A DNA stretch of 64,000 nucleotides from Babesia bovis T2Bo (Eukaryota; Apicomplexa; Aconoidasida; Piroplasmida; Babesiidae), in assembly GCF_000165395.2 (NCBI RefSeq), contig NC_010575.1, forward strand, positions 1,721,001 through 1,785,000, read 5' to 3'. The notes beneath the pieces were generated by a model. The model did no database searches and had not been told where the DNA came from. It saw nothing but the letters and a program-made list of their open reading frames with translations. Position numbers and translations under genes: made by a program. Every line of letters starts with the position of its first letter. Within the stretch, counting starts at the first letter, position 1. Positions 43,203 through 54,642 of this stretch are shown here, piece by piece.

Positions 43203-45420
43203 ATGGAAAACACTTCGTGCGGTACTATTTACAAGGTGTCCGGTCCCTGTAAGTCTTAGTTCTACATATTGGTTGCCAAGATTGCACATGTCTATGGAAT
43301 TATGTTTAATTGCATGAGGATAATAATTTACAGTGGTCATCGCTGAGAACATGCCTGGGACTAAAATGTTCGAGCTTGTTCGTGTGGGTAAACGTGAGAT
43401 TTGTGGAGAGATCATTAGGATCGATGGGAATTCCGTATATATCCAAGTCTACGAGGACACCTGTAAGTTTTGTTTGTATTCATTGGTTTTGGGTATCTCA
43501 TTTGTTCCGGTATATATATCCAGTTAGGAATATCTGCTGTTCATCTTGATTCTATTTTATACCATTTGGGCTTCTATGTACTAGACCTTATCTATTGCAT
43601 GGTCATTACATAGTATGGGTCTATGTGTTAGATATACATCCTTCCTGGGTTAGCGCATAACGTGTATTCATGCACGGTGCTGGTTGATTCAATGTTGCTT
43701 TTATGTTTTTTGCCTAATACGTTGACTAACATAATACAGCTGGGTTGCGTGTTGGTGATCCTGTGAAGAACACTGGTATGCCGCTTTCTGTGGAGCTTGG
43801 TCCTGGTGTTCTCGATACTGTTTTCGATGGTACTCAGCGCCCACTGAACAAGATTTACGAGACATATCAGCAGTATGCGGTCCCTATTGGTGTGAATATG
43901 GCATCGCTCGATCGCACAAAGCTGTGGGAATACACGCCAAATCCTAGTATTACTGTTGGTTCCATGGTGACCGGTGGTGATATTTTTGGTACTGTTCGTG
44001 AGAATGACATTTTCTCTAAACACCACATAATGATACCGCCAAATGTGAGTGGAAAGGTTACGTTCGCTGCTCCTGCTGGGCAGTACACTATTGAGGAACC
44101 ACTACTAAAGCTTGACTACCTTGGTGAGGAGAAGGTATGCAAGATGTATCACGTCTGGCCTGTACGTCAGGCAAGGCCGTTTGTCAAGAAGATCCCTTCA
44201 ACGAAGCCGTTACTAACGGGTCAGCGTGTATTGGATGCTTTTTTCCCAGCTGTTATGGGTGGTACTTGTGCTGTTCCCGGTGCCTTCGGTTGTGGTAAAA
44301 CGTGTATATCTCACGTAAGTTTTCGTGCGGCGGTTATATATCACTCCAGGCCCTGGCTAAGTACGCTAATACTGACGTTACTGTCTATGTGGGATGTGGA
44401 GAGCGTGGGAACGAGATTGCGGAGGTGCTTAAAGAGTTCCCTGAACTGAAGACCAAGGTTGATGGCAAGGAAGTGAGCATTATGAAACGCACTTGCTTGG
44501 TGGCCAATACTTCAAACATGCCAGTGGCCGCCAGGGAGGCTAGTATCTACACTGGCATTACCCTATGTGAATACTTCAGGGATATGGGATACAACGCTTG
44601 TGTGATGGCTGATTCCACCAGTCGTTGGGCTGAGGCTTTGCGTGAGATATCAGGTCGTTTAGCTGAGATGCCTGCTGATTCAGGTTATCCCGCCTACCTT
44701 GCTTCTAGGCTTTCGGCGTTCTATGAGCGTGCTGGTACAGCTGAGTGTATTGGAACACCACTTCGTGAAGGTTCAGTTACCATTGTTGGTGCTGTATCTC
44801 CACCAGGTGGTGATTTCTCATGTCCCGTCACTTCGTCAACAATGTCCATTGTCCAGGTGTTTTGGGGTCTTGATAAAAAGCTGGCGCAGCGTAAGCACTT
44901 CCCTTCGGTTAACTGGACCACTTCATTCTCTAAGTACGAGAAGCAGTTAGAGCCTTTCTTTGAGGAGAACTGCCCAGAATTCATCCCTTGTGTCAAGGTA
45001 CTTAAGAATGTGCTTCACAAGGAGGGTGAGCTCCTGGAGATTGTGCAGCTTGTTGGTAGGGACTCGCTATCTGAGGATCAGAAGGTGACGCTTGAGGTGG
45101 CCAAGATAATTCGTGAGGACTTCCTCCAACAGAACTCGTTTACTGACTACGATTACAAGTGCCCGTTGTACAAAACTGCGGGTATGCTGAATTGCATAGT
45201 TACCTTCCACAACGAGTGCCTGAAGGCTATTGCGGAATCTGGCAAACGCGGTAACAAGTTGGGTTGGGGTACTATTTACAACACCATGAGGGCAACTATC
45301 AACAAAATCACTGGTCTTAAGTTTATGGACCCGTTACTCCCCCAGGAAGAGTTTGAGGAGGCTTTCAGGACGATTATTGACGAGGTTACTTCGGGCATGC
45401 GCCAGTTGGTCGACATTTAA
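43203..45420 (+). CDS. VMA1: V-type H+-ATPase catalytic subunit A
   Basis: ATP-hydrolysing subunit of the V1 sector, acidifying vacuolar compartments and energising plasma membranes in apicomplexans. Four exons: 43203-43248, 43334-43462, 43740-44314 and 44350-45420; introns 85, 277 and 35 nt. The spliced N-terminus, [15 protein letters not shown] then [20 protein letters not shown], matches the family start. P-loop [39 protein letters not shown]; and [20 protein letters not shown] are all present, with the Walker B and arginine-finger regions intact. About 606 residues, normal length. The first two introns are much longer than the 33-41 nt typical here. No intein is present, unlike yeast VMA1. 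Confidence 0.97.
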
Positions 45421-45721
45421 TTAGAGGCTAATCGCCTTGATTATATAGTATACATTCAACAACAATAAATTTTTTGTTTGTTCAGCAACTGGCAGACCAT
45501 ATCCATGGGTTGAATGAACATAGTTTTACAAGTGTATATGCATACCCTTAACATGGACTATAGCATCCCATGTGTCATATAGTTCTCTGCCTATGGTATA
45601 TCACGTTAGTACATGAACTCCTGTGATTGCTAGATCTAGTTTTACATGGAACTATTATACCGATGTAGAGGGATATATATAACTGCTATATTCCGTTATG
45701 AACGTGATCATACCTAATGTT
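45421..45721. other. Convergent intergenic region
   Basis: 301 bp between the 3' ends of the V-ATPase gene and the next, minus-strand gene. It should contain both polyadenylation regions; an AATAAA-like hexamer occurs near 45465. No gene recognised. Confidence 0.55.
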
Positions 45722-48016
45722 TTACGTGGAGTGTCTTTGTTGTGATACATAGAGATCGCCCTGTGATGAGCTAAACAGGTGGCTTACCTTCCTGGATGCA
45801 ATCCTGGATAGGTGCGCTTGCGTCTCCCTGAGATTACTTTGCAGACGTTGCTTGATCAGCATCTGTTGTGCCTGTAGCATTGCATTATTGCTCTGTTCAT
45901 CTGCGATGTTTGTGCTTGAATTACTATACAGTTGCGTAGTTATTTTAGCCCTGGTTGGTATTCCCATTGACGATTGTAGTCCTGGTTTATAGTGTGGTTG
46001 AAGGAGTACGCCTTCGGCATCAGAGTGCCATCTGTTTTGTTTTACAAATTGGGTATTACTCTCCAGGTCATTGGGTGCCCCCGGGTGGTGTGATTGCCAT
46101 CTATTCAACTGCGTATCACCTGGGTGCTCATAGATGTTCATCGGTTCAGCTTTTAATATTTGTCTTCGTAGCGACGATAACGGGTTTGCATTCACATCGG
46201 ACATCTTGGGGGTGGGTAATGCAATTGGTGTCAGTGTAGTTTGGTAGTAATTACGATCGTTAACGGGATCATACGATGCCGATTTAATGGGTGTCTCATC
46301 TATAGACAATGGAAACGTAGCGGTATGTTGGGACGTCCGTTCAAAATTTGTATGTCTTTTAGGTACTGGCAATGGCGTCATCAGCCTTGGGTATTCCTTT
46401 ACGTTTCGTACCACGTTATGCCCCGCGGGAACATCCGTTTGGAATATATTGTGTTCGTCTAGGTTGCTGCCAGGTATATATGGCTGCTGATCCAAGTCGC
46501 CTAAACTGTTTTGTGATATATGCATTAAATTGTAATTCCCATGGTGGATGTTTTTCTCCGCGTTGCAGCCAACATTATCCGCACTACGATTGTTTAGCAT
46601 AATCCTATTGTGTTTGTTTTGGGCTCCTGTCATGGATACTGCCTTACGACGTATTAGCTCTAGATGGTCAATTGAGGCTTCTTCTGTAGTGTATCCTCCG
46701 TCAGGCATTATATTGTCTCGGTTATTGACATGGTTGCGTACTACATATCCCAGCGAATGGTCGCGTGCCGCATCGATGGAATAGTTCGCTACATCCTGAT
46801 AAGTGTCATCCCGACTCAATTGGAACAGACTATTGCCCTCTGATTTTGATGGTATTTCTGTATTGCTGGTATCATTTCCAACTGGTTGCTGTGATTCATT
46901 AATCTTTGAATCGATATCACTGTCGTTCATGGTATAGTAGGTAGACGTGGGCAAACCCTTGGTTACATCCGGTATGTCAGCGCTTTCATCGCTACCCGAT
47001 GACTTGGGGTCAAGGAGGAAGATCTGTACTGATTCTTCTTTATTATCCACTGGCGTTGCATCCGGTGTGGCGTAGGAATGTGTAAAGTTGAGCGTAGGGA
47101 AGTCCTTATCGAACGATACTGCGGTTTGATAATCTCGCAATATCACGTGCTCCTCTGATAGCATGCCGTTATTGGACGACTCTGCTGGCATAGAAGTCAG
47201 CCTTACGGGTATGGCTACATCGGCATGAAGCTGTTCATGTACCGTTGATACATGCTCGTCTGAATATGCACTCTCATAGTTCCTGCTGTAATTGTCGCTA
47301 TTTGGCGCCTCCATGGTAGCAATGCTCAACTGGTGCAGTGCAGGTGTTATGGAGTGGTAAATGACGTCTTCTTGACCCTCTCCCTCTGAGCTAGGATAGG
47401 GGTAGTCTGGCGTCATGGTCCTGATGGTCACCGCACTTGACGATTTACTCCGATGGTACCCCGGACTCTGAGATCGTGACCTGTGCATATAGGAGCGATT
47501 ATCCGATGCGTTTACAGCTTCCACAGAGCTCTTTGGCTCGATATTGCTCCCCAAACCCGGGATATGTATTACATTTGATGACGTACTACGTCTGGGCGAC
47601 ACGGGTAAGCATGGAATTGAGGTATCCGTAGTTTCAGGACCCTGGACTAAGCGGTCCATGTAATGCGAGCATGCAAACACCTCGTCACAGTTGTCTAGGA
47701 AGTCCTTTTGTAGTAAGGGTAGATGCTATGAAGGGTATAGGAGACATGGAAACAACATTACCATTTTAAGCCTTTGGAACCCCGACTGCGTCATGCGTCC
47801 GTGACTACATGGCGCGAATGGCGTGGTCTCCTCGAAATAATTCGAGTAAATGAAGTACACCACTCGAAATGTATCAACGGGACCGTATGTGTATCCCCGA
47901 GGATCCTGTAAAGTGTTACACATTATGTCAAACCCTACCTTATAGTACCATTCCAGCATCTTTTCAAGTGCCTTCTTCCGTTTATAGCAACATACAGGGC
48001 TCTCCTCATCGTTCAT
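45722..48016 (-). CDS. Unknown protein: small N-terminal domain, long disordered tail
   Basis: Two exons, 48016-47762 and 47725-45722, 36-nt intron; about 752 residues. Not recognised. The first about 120 residues look folded (KKALEKMLEWYYKVGFDIMC, GPVDTFRVVYFIYSNYFEET, then across the intron LPLLQKDFLDNCDEVFACSH), with aromatic and Cys positions that read like a compact domain. The remaining 600 are Ser/Asn/Asp/Gln-rich and probably disordered. Near the C-terminus a coiled coil is likely (NAMLQAQQMLIKQRLQSNLR). A 27-nt GT-AG segment near the end (45754-45780 region) is a multiple of three; both readings stay open, and at 27 nt it is probably just coding sequence. Two adjacent cysteines near the N-terminus (VCCYKRKK) could be a palmitoylation site; this is speculation. 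Confidence 0.75.
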
Positions 48017-48403
48017 TTTGTATATACTTCCTATACAAGTGTGTAACTGTACATATGTTTATACTAAGTTATCCAGTGTCTTATGACATGGTTAATTTAT
48101 ATAATACACACCTTATCTATAGGATTGATTTCCTTTTAGTTTGTGATATGGAATGTAAAATTTGGGGACTCATGACGATACCACTACGGCAACGAATCTG
48201 CATGTTGTCGTTATTTTAGAATTGTAGTATCCATTCATTTATATAATATTTTAAATTAAGCACGACTGGCTACATTTCACTATATATAGATTACTCTTGC
48301 TCGCCAATATGCGACATGGAGTACTGCGGTCTATTTTGAATACAATTTTCCATACATTCAATATGGCCTAGAGCAGTATTCATCGTGGTATAATATAGAT
48401 ACG
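48017..48403. other. Divergent promoter region
   Basis: 387 bp between the starts of the unknown minus-strand gene and the Sen1-like gene. AT-rich. A 116-codon plus-strand frame (47869-48219) overlaps the minus gene and is a shadow. No RNA gene recognised. Confidence 0.55.
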
Positions 48404-51400
48404 ATGGCTACTAGTGAGGGTGTGGAGTTTTTCTGCTCTGGTGACCAGCTGCTACAGCGGATACTGTCTGTGGATTTTTACTGTGACCTTCCTCGAGATG
48501 TGTCTGGTAATTTGTCTGATGTCCAGAAGCGTATTCGTTGGCATCGCCCCTTGGAAGAGCTTCCAAGCTTTATTGACGACCTGGCGAAATACCACAGATG
48601 CTTTTTCCCCTTGTACATGACTGAGTGCCTTCAGATGCTTGCAAGCAGCAAGTACATGAGTATGGGCTACCCTCTACGTGTTTACAAGGTATGGTAACAT
48701 CAATGCTAGATTCTATTTGCTATATATAGTTTCAATGTGTTGTTTTTATATCTACTTGGGTCTGATTTGTTTAATTACCTTTGTACCATCGTTTATTTGT
48801 GGTATAATGCTTTGTAAGCGCTTGCGTCTTATTCGTTCAATTACATTTGTATGTACCTTCGTTTATATGCAGCATATGATTCTGCTTTGAAACTGCATTA
48901 TGATTGTTTTAACCAATGTCATTCTAATGTTTCCCGATAGCTAATAATATACTTCAGGTAAGATACCAATTGATAGACAATTTTGCGCTCGTCAATTTTT
49001 ATGGGAAAACTGGGTTTCCATTCATTCCTGGCGACCTCGTATTGCTCTACATTGGTGGAGTTGGTCATGATGTAGTCCCTGACTCTGGAATGCCCACTAT
49101 ACAGGAAAGCGTAGATACCTCTGATTGGGACGATGTACCACTGTTTGTTTCGGTGCCAGCGGACCACCCATTGTACCAGGACACGCTTAAGCATTCCATT
49201 GGGTTTGTGACCAGTGTCAGCAAGAACCAATGCACCCTCAAGATTCTTATACGCCCTCCTGATTTCTGCAATATGGCTACCTTTGACATGCGCAGTATTG
49301 CCCGCATGGAGACCATGCAGTATTTGCTCGAGAACACCTCCAACATTATAATGGGTTCTGCAAGTATAGAGGAGCCCACAACTGCAGAGTCCTGGTACGT
49401 GTCGAAGCTATGCTCATTCGCTACCTCGATGCGTGAGTTCCGCGCCTTGTGCCAGATGAAAAGCATGCCGCTGGTCAACAAGATGCTGGGTAAGTACTCA
49501 GGTCCCGTTATGAGTGATTCCATCGGGGACGATAAGACGTGTTACCTCGAGGGTGTAAGCATACCGGAGAAGCTGAAAAGAAGCCTAGAGGCGGCTTACA
49601 ACGATGCGCAGCTGCGCTCCATTCGCAACAGTTTGACTAGTAATGGCATAACCCTTATCCAGGGTCCGCCGGGTACTGGTAAGACTACCACCATTATAGG
49701 TTTGATTAGCGCTATCCTGGAGCACGACATGTTACCGCCAAGTTGTAATGCTGTTAGTGGGCCCATATATGAACACAATGCTGCTAACGCCGTGTCACGT
49801 TGCCCGTGGTTCACAACAGATGCGAGGCAGAGTGAGCCCTTGGAGGTGGCTTTTGACGAATTGAATCTAACTGAGGCGCACATGGAAGCCGGAGTGCACC
49901 GGTATGATTCCTATGCATGTATGAAGCCCAGCACAAGCACTGCTGTGGAGACCATTGTTGTACCTACCATGCGCCAAAGTAAGCGCAGGATACTGATATG
50001 CGCACCGTCTAATGCAGCGATTGACGAAATAGTGCGTCGGCTTGTTAGGCCTGTTACCGGCGGTATATTCAACGCCGAGGGCGAACGTTATAACCCCAAT
50101 GTCACTCGTATAGGCCCGAACTTCCATGACGACCTTAAGCAATACAGCCTAAAGAGTAAAGTTGATGCTTTGGGATATAAGCTATACGGGCGAATATACA
50201 ATAAAACGAAGTACCACGCTAGACATCGGCTAACTAGGGAGACTTTGAACGACAGTGATATCATATGCTCCACCCTATCAGCTTGTGGTTCACCGGAGCT
50301 GTTTGTACATCGCAATATGTTCGACACTTTGATTATCGACGAGGCGACCCAGGCAGTTGAGCTGTCCACCTTGATTGCCTTGAGCATAGGCTGTCGTCGG
50401 GTTATACTGGTAGGTGATCCTTGCCAGCTATCGGCCACAGTATGCTCCAATGTCGCCGTATCGTTAAAGTACGATAGATCATTGTTCCAGAGGCTGCAGA
50501 TGTGTGGCTACCCCGTTAATCTATTGGATATTCAATATCGCATGGACCCGCTTATAAGCAGGTTTCCCTCGATGTACTTCTACCGCAACCAACTGAAGGA
50601 CGCCCCGAGTGTCTACGAGCGCCAGAAATCTGATTGGCGCGAATTCCCGTTACTCAGGCCGGCAGTGTTTTACGCTATAGACTCACTGCAGATGAAGAAT
50701 GAAACCTCGTACATGAACGAGATGGAAGCTGAGTTGGTATGCCAGCTGCTAGAGCTGATATTGGACGTGCTCGCAGCAGAGCCGGGGTTCGAGTTATCGT
50801 CACTCGAGCAAAGGGTGGCTGTAATAACTACGTATTCAGCACAGGTGGCCCTGCTTAAAGAGACTATAGCCCGGCGCCACCCGCAGTTAGTGGTACCTTC
50901 CGTTGATAAGGACTCCATATTACCGGGGATATCTTACCCCAAACTGCTATTTGATGTTAGTTCAGTTGATGGTTTCCAGGGTATGGAAAAGGAAATTGTA
51001 ATTTTCAGCGCCGTACGCACGAGCTATGCCGATGGGCAGAAACCCATGAAAAAAGGGTTGCAGGATTTCACGCCTCCTAACATACTCACTATAGATCAGG
51101 AGCCTCATGACCCCAAGAAGTTAAAGAAATTCAGTGCAATGACTGAATCCTATGTCAAAGAGGTGGAGTCAGGTAAAGCAGTGCCTGATATCCGTGATGT
51201 AGTTGATGTATCGTTTATTGCCGATCGGCGCCGTATCAATGTGGCCATTACCCGAGCTTGTAGAAACCTGTTCATCGTGGGTAAGTATATGTTTGTTTGA
51301 TGCATTCCCTTTAGGTAATCCTCGGTACTTACTCGGGCATACACATTGGCGTGCTTTATACAAGCATTACGCTTACTGCGGCTCCATCTTTTTGTGCAAG

Positions 51401-51514
51401 CTTGGACGTAATACTTTAAAGCCTAACTATCTAAAGTCTTGGGCGAAGGACTATCTGCAGAAGGACCCGGTAGGTTGGCCTTTCGGTATTATATTCAATT
51501 CAGGTCGCATATGA
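48404..51514 (+). CDS. Sen1/senataxin-type superfamily 1 RNA-DNA helicase
   Basis: Three exons: 48404-48688, 48958-51280 and 51315-51514; introns 269 and 34 nt; about 935 residues. SF1B helicase of the Upf1/Sen1 family, acting on RNA and RNA-DNA hybrids in transcription termination. Core motifs: Q/I TLIQGPPGTGKTTTIIGLIS; Ia RRILICAPSNAAIDEIVRRL; II FDTLIIDEATQAVEL (DEAT); III ILVGDPCQLSATV; IV YRMDPLISRFPS; V SVDGFQGMEKEIVIFSAVRT; VI RRRINVAITRACRNLFIVGN. The N-terminal part contains YHRCFFPLYMTECLQML and GFPFIPGDLVLLY, the region that precedes the beta-barrel in Sen1-like helicases. An insert of about 60 residues (MEAGVHRYDSYACMKPSTST region) lies between motifs I and Ia. The protein is shorter than yeast Sen1 and lacks its long N-terminal domain; IGHMBP2 is less similar. 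Confidence 0.9.
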
Positions 51515-51841
51515 GCGATTCCAGCAGAACCCATCACTGCAAGCATTCGTTCAAAATGTAATGGCCCACTAGCCAACAAAAATAGTAACCCTAATGTAGT
51601 ACATACTGGTTCCGTATGTTGTTACACTAGAACGTGCATTCCATGGTCACTGTAATTTATGTACTGCAGTTCGTATATAATGTGTCAGATCCATTGGAAT
51701 TCACATAAGATGCTTTTACTAATGGCACAAATATATATTTGCTGTAACCCCTTAACTAATCTGGCAAGAAAGTAACGTCTATATGGCAAACACGATTATA
51801 AAATTGCTATACGTAAGCATTAACTACATTAGAAAATGTTT
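51515..51841. other. Convergent intergenic region
   Basis: 327 bp between the Sen1-like stop and the GNAT stop; 3' UTRs expected. Nothing else recognised. Confidence 0.55.
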
Positions 51842-52510
51842 TTATTGGCCTTGGTTAATTGTGTACTCCATTACGGTGAATTGACATGGAGTTCCATTGA
51901 GCTTCACCTTGAGTTCAGATTGGTCAAGAGGTTCATAATCGGTTTTAGTGAAGCCGAGTTTATTATAGAATCCCTCCGTTTCCGCATCTGCAAGTGCAAA
52001 TATCTTGTGAAAACGGGCCTCGATAGCTTTATTCATGGTATGGTCGTAAAGCTTTCTAGACAGGTTGACTCCCCGGTAAGTTGGAAGCACCGCTATACAT
52101 AAAATTACCACTGCAAAGGGCTCAGGCTTAATTTTGCCATTGCTTTTGCCAATTCCTTTTTTAGGTTGCCCTGTCCAGTCGTATTTCACGACATCACAAA
52201 GACAGATGCCAACAGAGAAGTTATAGAGGTATACTATGGAAGAGAATTTGGCATACTTGTAGTAAGCAGTAGCCTCAGGGAACTCACTGCCATCCTGCTT
52301 ATGATCGTTGAAGTCATATTTAGTAGCATTGTTCAAGAATATCCACGCCTGGCGTATTGTGTGTTTAGTTAGGTCGTGTATGTGTATCGCGCGATTAATG
52401 CGACTTTGCACATACTCCTCTCTAGAACCAGCTTCCTGTGATTTACTATGGACTGAGCCTATGCTAAGCTTCTTTGAAAGCTCTTGCGATAGTGATTCCG
52501 CGATGGACAT
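51842..52510 (-). CDS. GNAT-family N-acetyltransferase
   Basis: 222-residue single-exon protein with a GNAT fold. Motif A is visible as VVILCIAVLPTYRGVNLSRK followed by LYDHTMNKAIEARFHKIFAL, i.e. beta-4, the acetyl-CoA pyrophosphate loop (RGVNLSRKL for consensus R/QGxGxG/AxxL) and alpha-3. Motif B is ADAETEGFYNKLGFTKTDYE, with the typical AxxFYxKxGF. The pyrophosphate loop is degenerate (V-N-L-S instead of G-x-G/A), which is seen in some active members. The N-terminal 70 residues (MSIAESLSQELSKKLSIGSV) are Ser-rich and have no known domain. Substrate cannot be told from sequence; protein N-terminal or small-molecule acetylation are both possible. Confidence 0.8.
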   Translation of the reverse strand: MSIAESLSQELSKKLSIGSVHSKSQEAGSREEYVQSRINRAIHIHDLTKHTIRQAWIFLNNATKYDFNDHKQDGSEFPEATAYYKYAKFSSIVYLYNFSVGICLCDVVKYDWTGQPKKGIGKSNGKIKPEPFAVVILCIAVLPTYRGVNLSRKLYDHTMNKAIEARFHKIFALADAETEGFYNKLGFTKTDYEPLDQSELKVKLNGTPCQFTVMEYTINQGQ

Positions 52511-52908
52511 CTTGAAACAAAAAATGTGTTAACCTGCAAAATGACCAATGGAATGTCATATATCAGGCAGTATAAGCAACGACGCTAGATAAAAATTCCT
52601 CCGTTAATTAATCAATTGGGTGTACTGTGTAATTACTTTGGTATATACAATTTAATGCTTGGTTTGGGAATTGTACATATAGTCATCATCGTTGGGGGAC
52701 ATTAATATCATATAGCACTTTTAGACATTTTACAATCCAATATTACGGCATATGTTTCCGTAGAAATGTGTATATGGATATTTAGTGAACACTGATGCTG
52801 AGTTGCTAAGGGTATGTTTCCGTATTTTAGTATTTATTGTCTGATGTGGGCGCATTAACTGAAATATTGCTTATATACAGGATAATCTAATATTGCGTAC
52901 TCATATAT
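52511..52908. other. AT-rich intergenic stretch
   Basis: 398 bp upstream of the GNAT gene. AT-rich, no open frame of note. Probably the GNAT promoter and 5' UTR. Confidence 0.55.
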
Positions 52909-53199
52909 TCAATACAGCGCACGTGGTAATGGTTTGCCATCGTGTCTAATTAATGGATGTGTTATTTCATTACTGTGCTTCCTGAAACCGTTGAATTGGT
53001 TGTGAATACTGTCTATAAGTCGATTAACGGGCTTTGAGGCTTGCATGATTCGTGTTCTATTGATTGAGTCTACTATTGTTATTGGCTTTATGTCCTTATA
53101 AGGTGGCATATAACCCTGCAACATTTTGATAATGCAGATGTGATTTGGAAATTGCGTAGTACCATGAGTAAATCGTGGATATAGGCTGATTTCATGCAT
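52909..53199 (-). CDS. Possible small basic protein, 96-107 aa
   Basis: Open frame with ATG at 53199 (or 53232, which would overlap the syntaxin gene). Basic, with IKPITIVDSINRTRIMQASK and a C-terminus ITHPLIRHDGKPLPRALY. It is not a shadow of any other gene, because the syntaxin-like gene starts outside it, and the length is above chance for AT-rich sequence. It looks like a small ribosomal or mitochondrial protein, but I cannot match it to a family. If real, its start codon is about 10 bp from that of the divergent syntaxin-like gene. Confidence 0.4.
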   Translation of the reverse strand: MHEISLYPRFTHGTTQFPNHICIIKMLQGYMPPYKDIKPITIVDSINRTRIMQASKPVNRLIDSIHNQFNGFRKHSNEITHPLIRHDGKPLPRALY

Positions 53200-53209
53200 C
53201 TTAACAACT

Positions 53210-54385
53210 ATGGACCGATCTTCTGTATACAAGCGAAGGGTGGCTCACTACGTCCGGGTAATTGGTCTCAAACCGTCAGATGATGGTTCCGTGCATAGTG
53301 CCGTGGACAGGTTTTCTGTTATTTCTTCTAACGTATTTATACAACTCCAGACCTTGCACAAGCTGGTTGAACCCTATACAGTATACGTCCCGCTGAACGC
53401 CCCCAAACACCTGGTTGGTGGCTACGTGGAGACACCCAAGTGCTCAAATGTAATAGCATTCATATACAATAAACGGCGTTTGTTCGGTGATACGAATATC
53501 AAGGACATTGTACACGATATAAGAACTGCTGGCGATTTGATAAAGCACCTGTCAAGTGGTATCGAGGCTGAAATTAAAAAATCACAGGAATCTAAGGTGT
53601 CGCGACACTTGCAGGAACACCGAATAGGTGTGATAGCGTGTCTGCAGCATATGCTAAAATTGGTCCAATCATACATAGAGGAATACGAACGTTACCGTTT
53701 AAAGTTTGAGACTACCTCAAGTTTAGCGCTGCGTATAATGACGGAAAACTGCCTAAAGTCACTGAAAACTAGTGTAACCAGGGAAGAGGAAGAAACCACA
53801 AATAGCATCGCAAAGGAGTATCTCCAACTATTCATGGGTGATCACACTGGCAAGGCCGTTGATGTATTACATGAAAACACATCGGTGCAAACACCAGTGG
53901 CGGCAGCTGGTCAGTTGCCACCCAGCGAATTCACTGGGTCACTGACATCCAAGTCAAGGCACTCGGGGCATAGTACAGACTCGGTTGTGGCAACACGTAT
54001 GGAGTATCTGGAAACACCTAGTGACCATGACGTACAAATGTTGGAGATGCAGCATAAGGCGTTGGTACAAAGGGTAAATGAATCTGTACAGGCAGCGGAA
54101 TTGAGTACTATAGACGGTGTACAACAGCGCCTTACTGAGATATCATCGATGTTCGAACAGTTTAGTGGCACATTGGCGGTGCAACTGGATATGTTCGAAT
54201 GCATCAACGCGAATGTCATGGAATCGCTGTCCAACATTGAGACCACGGAGACATCATTGAAGAAGACGGAGTCACAAGGCATGTCATTCATGCAACAGAT
54301 GATGTGCTACTCATTTATGGGCTCAGCGCTGTTCTTGCTTTTGGTGGATTACATCAGGAGCAGGAGCGGTAACTACATTCTGTAG
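53210..54385 (+). CDS. Syntaxin-18/Ufe1-like ER Q-SNARE
   Basis: 391 residues, single exon, tail-anchored. The N-terminus has the syntaxin-18 style helical region (RFSVISSNVFIQLQTLHKLV, then IKDIVHDIRTAGDLIKHLSS). A Ser/Thr-rich linker leads to a SNARE helix (LTEISSMFEQFSGTLAVQLD, MFECINANVMESLSNIETTE), with Gln in the zero-layer region, then a single C-terminal membrane helix (SFMGSALFLLLVDYIRSR) and a luminal tail of about 10 residues. The order DYIRS right after the helix resembles the LDWYDS ending of syntaxin 18. Syntaxin-18 proteins act in Golgi-to-ER retrograde fusion. All other SNARE partners are outside the window. Confidence 0.8.
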   Translation: MDRSSVYKRRVAHYVRVIGLKPSDDGSVHSAVDRFSVISSNVFIQLQTLHKLVEPYTVYVPLNAPKHLVGGYVETPKCSNVIAFIYNKRRLFGDTNIKDIVHDIRTAGDLIKHLSSGIEAEIKKSQESKVSRHLQEHRIGVIACLQHMLKLVQSYIEEYERYRLKFETTSSLALRIMTENCLKSLKTSVTREEEETTNSIAKEYLQLFMGDHTGKAVDVLHENTSVQTPVAAAGQLPPSEFTGSLTSKSRHSGHSTDSVVATRMEYLETPSDHDVQMLEMQHKALVQRVNESVQAAELSTIDGVQQRLTEISSMFEQFSGTLAVQLDMFECINANVMESLSNIETTETSLKKTESQGMSFMQQMMCYSFMGSALFLLLVDYIRSRSGNYIL

Positions 54386-54642
54386 CACATGGCGACTATA
54401 GCATTAAACTGTTGTATATCTTACATTGGCGGAATAAATGCTTACCCTAGGTCGATACATTGTATTAGTTATAATGCACTAAATAAACCTGCACTTAGCT
54501 GTCATACCAAGGTGTTTATGTATAACAACTATCAATGGCATTAGAACACAATGAATATATTACATCCTCTGTCTTATAGAGAGTTTTATTATTTGATGTA
54601 TCTTTTACATCACAATATGGTAACAGTTGTAAAGGAAGGCTT

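Noticed and set aside
45955..46784. Several plus-strand frames of 60-95 codons
   Set aside because: They are antisense shadows of the long minus-strand gene at 45722-48016.
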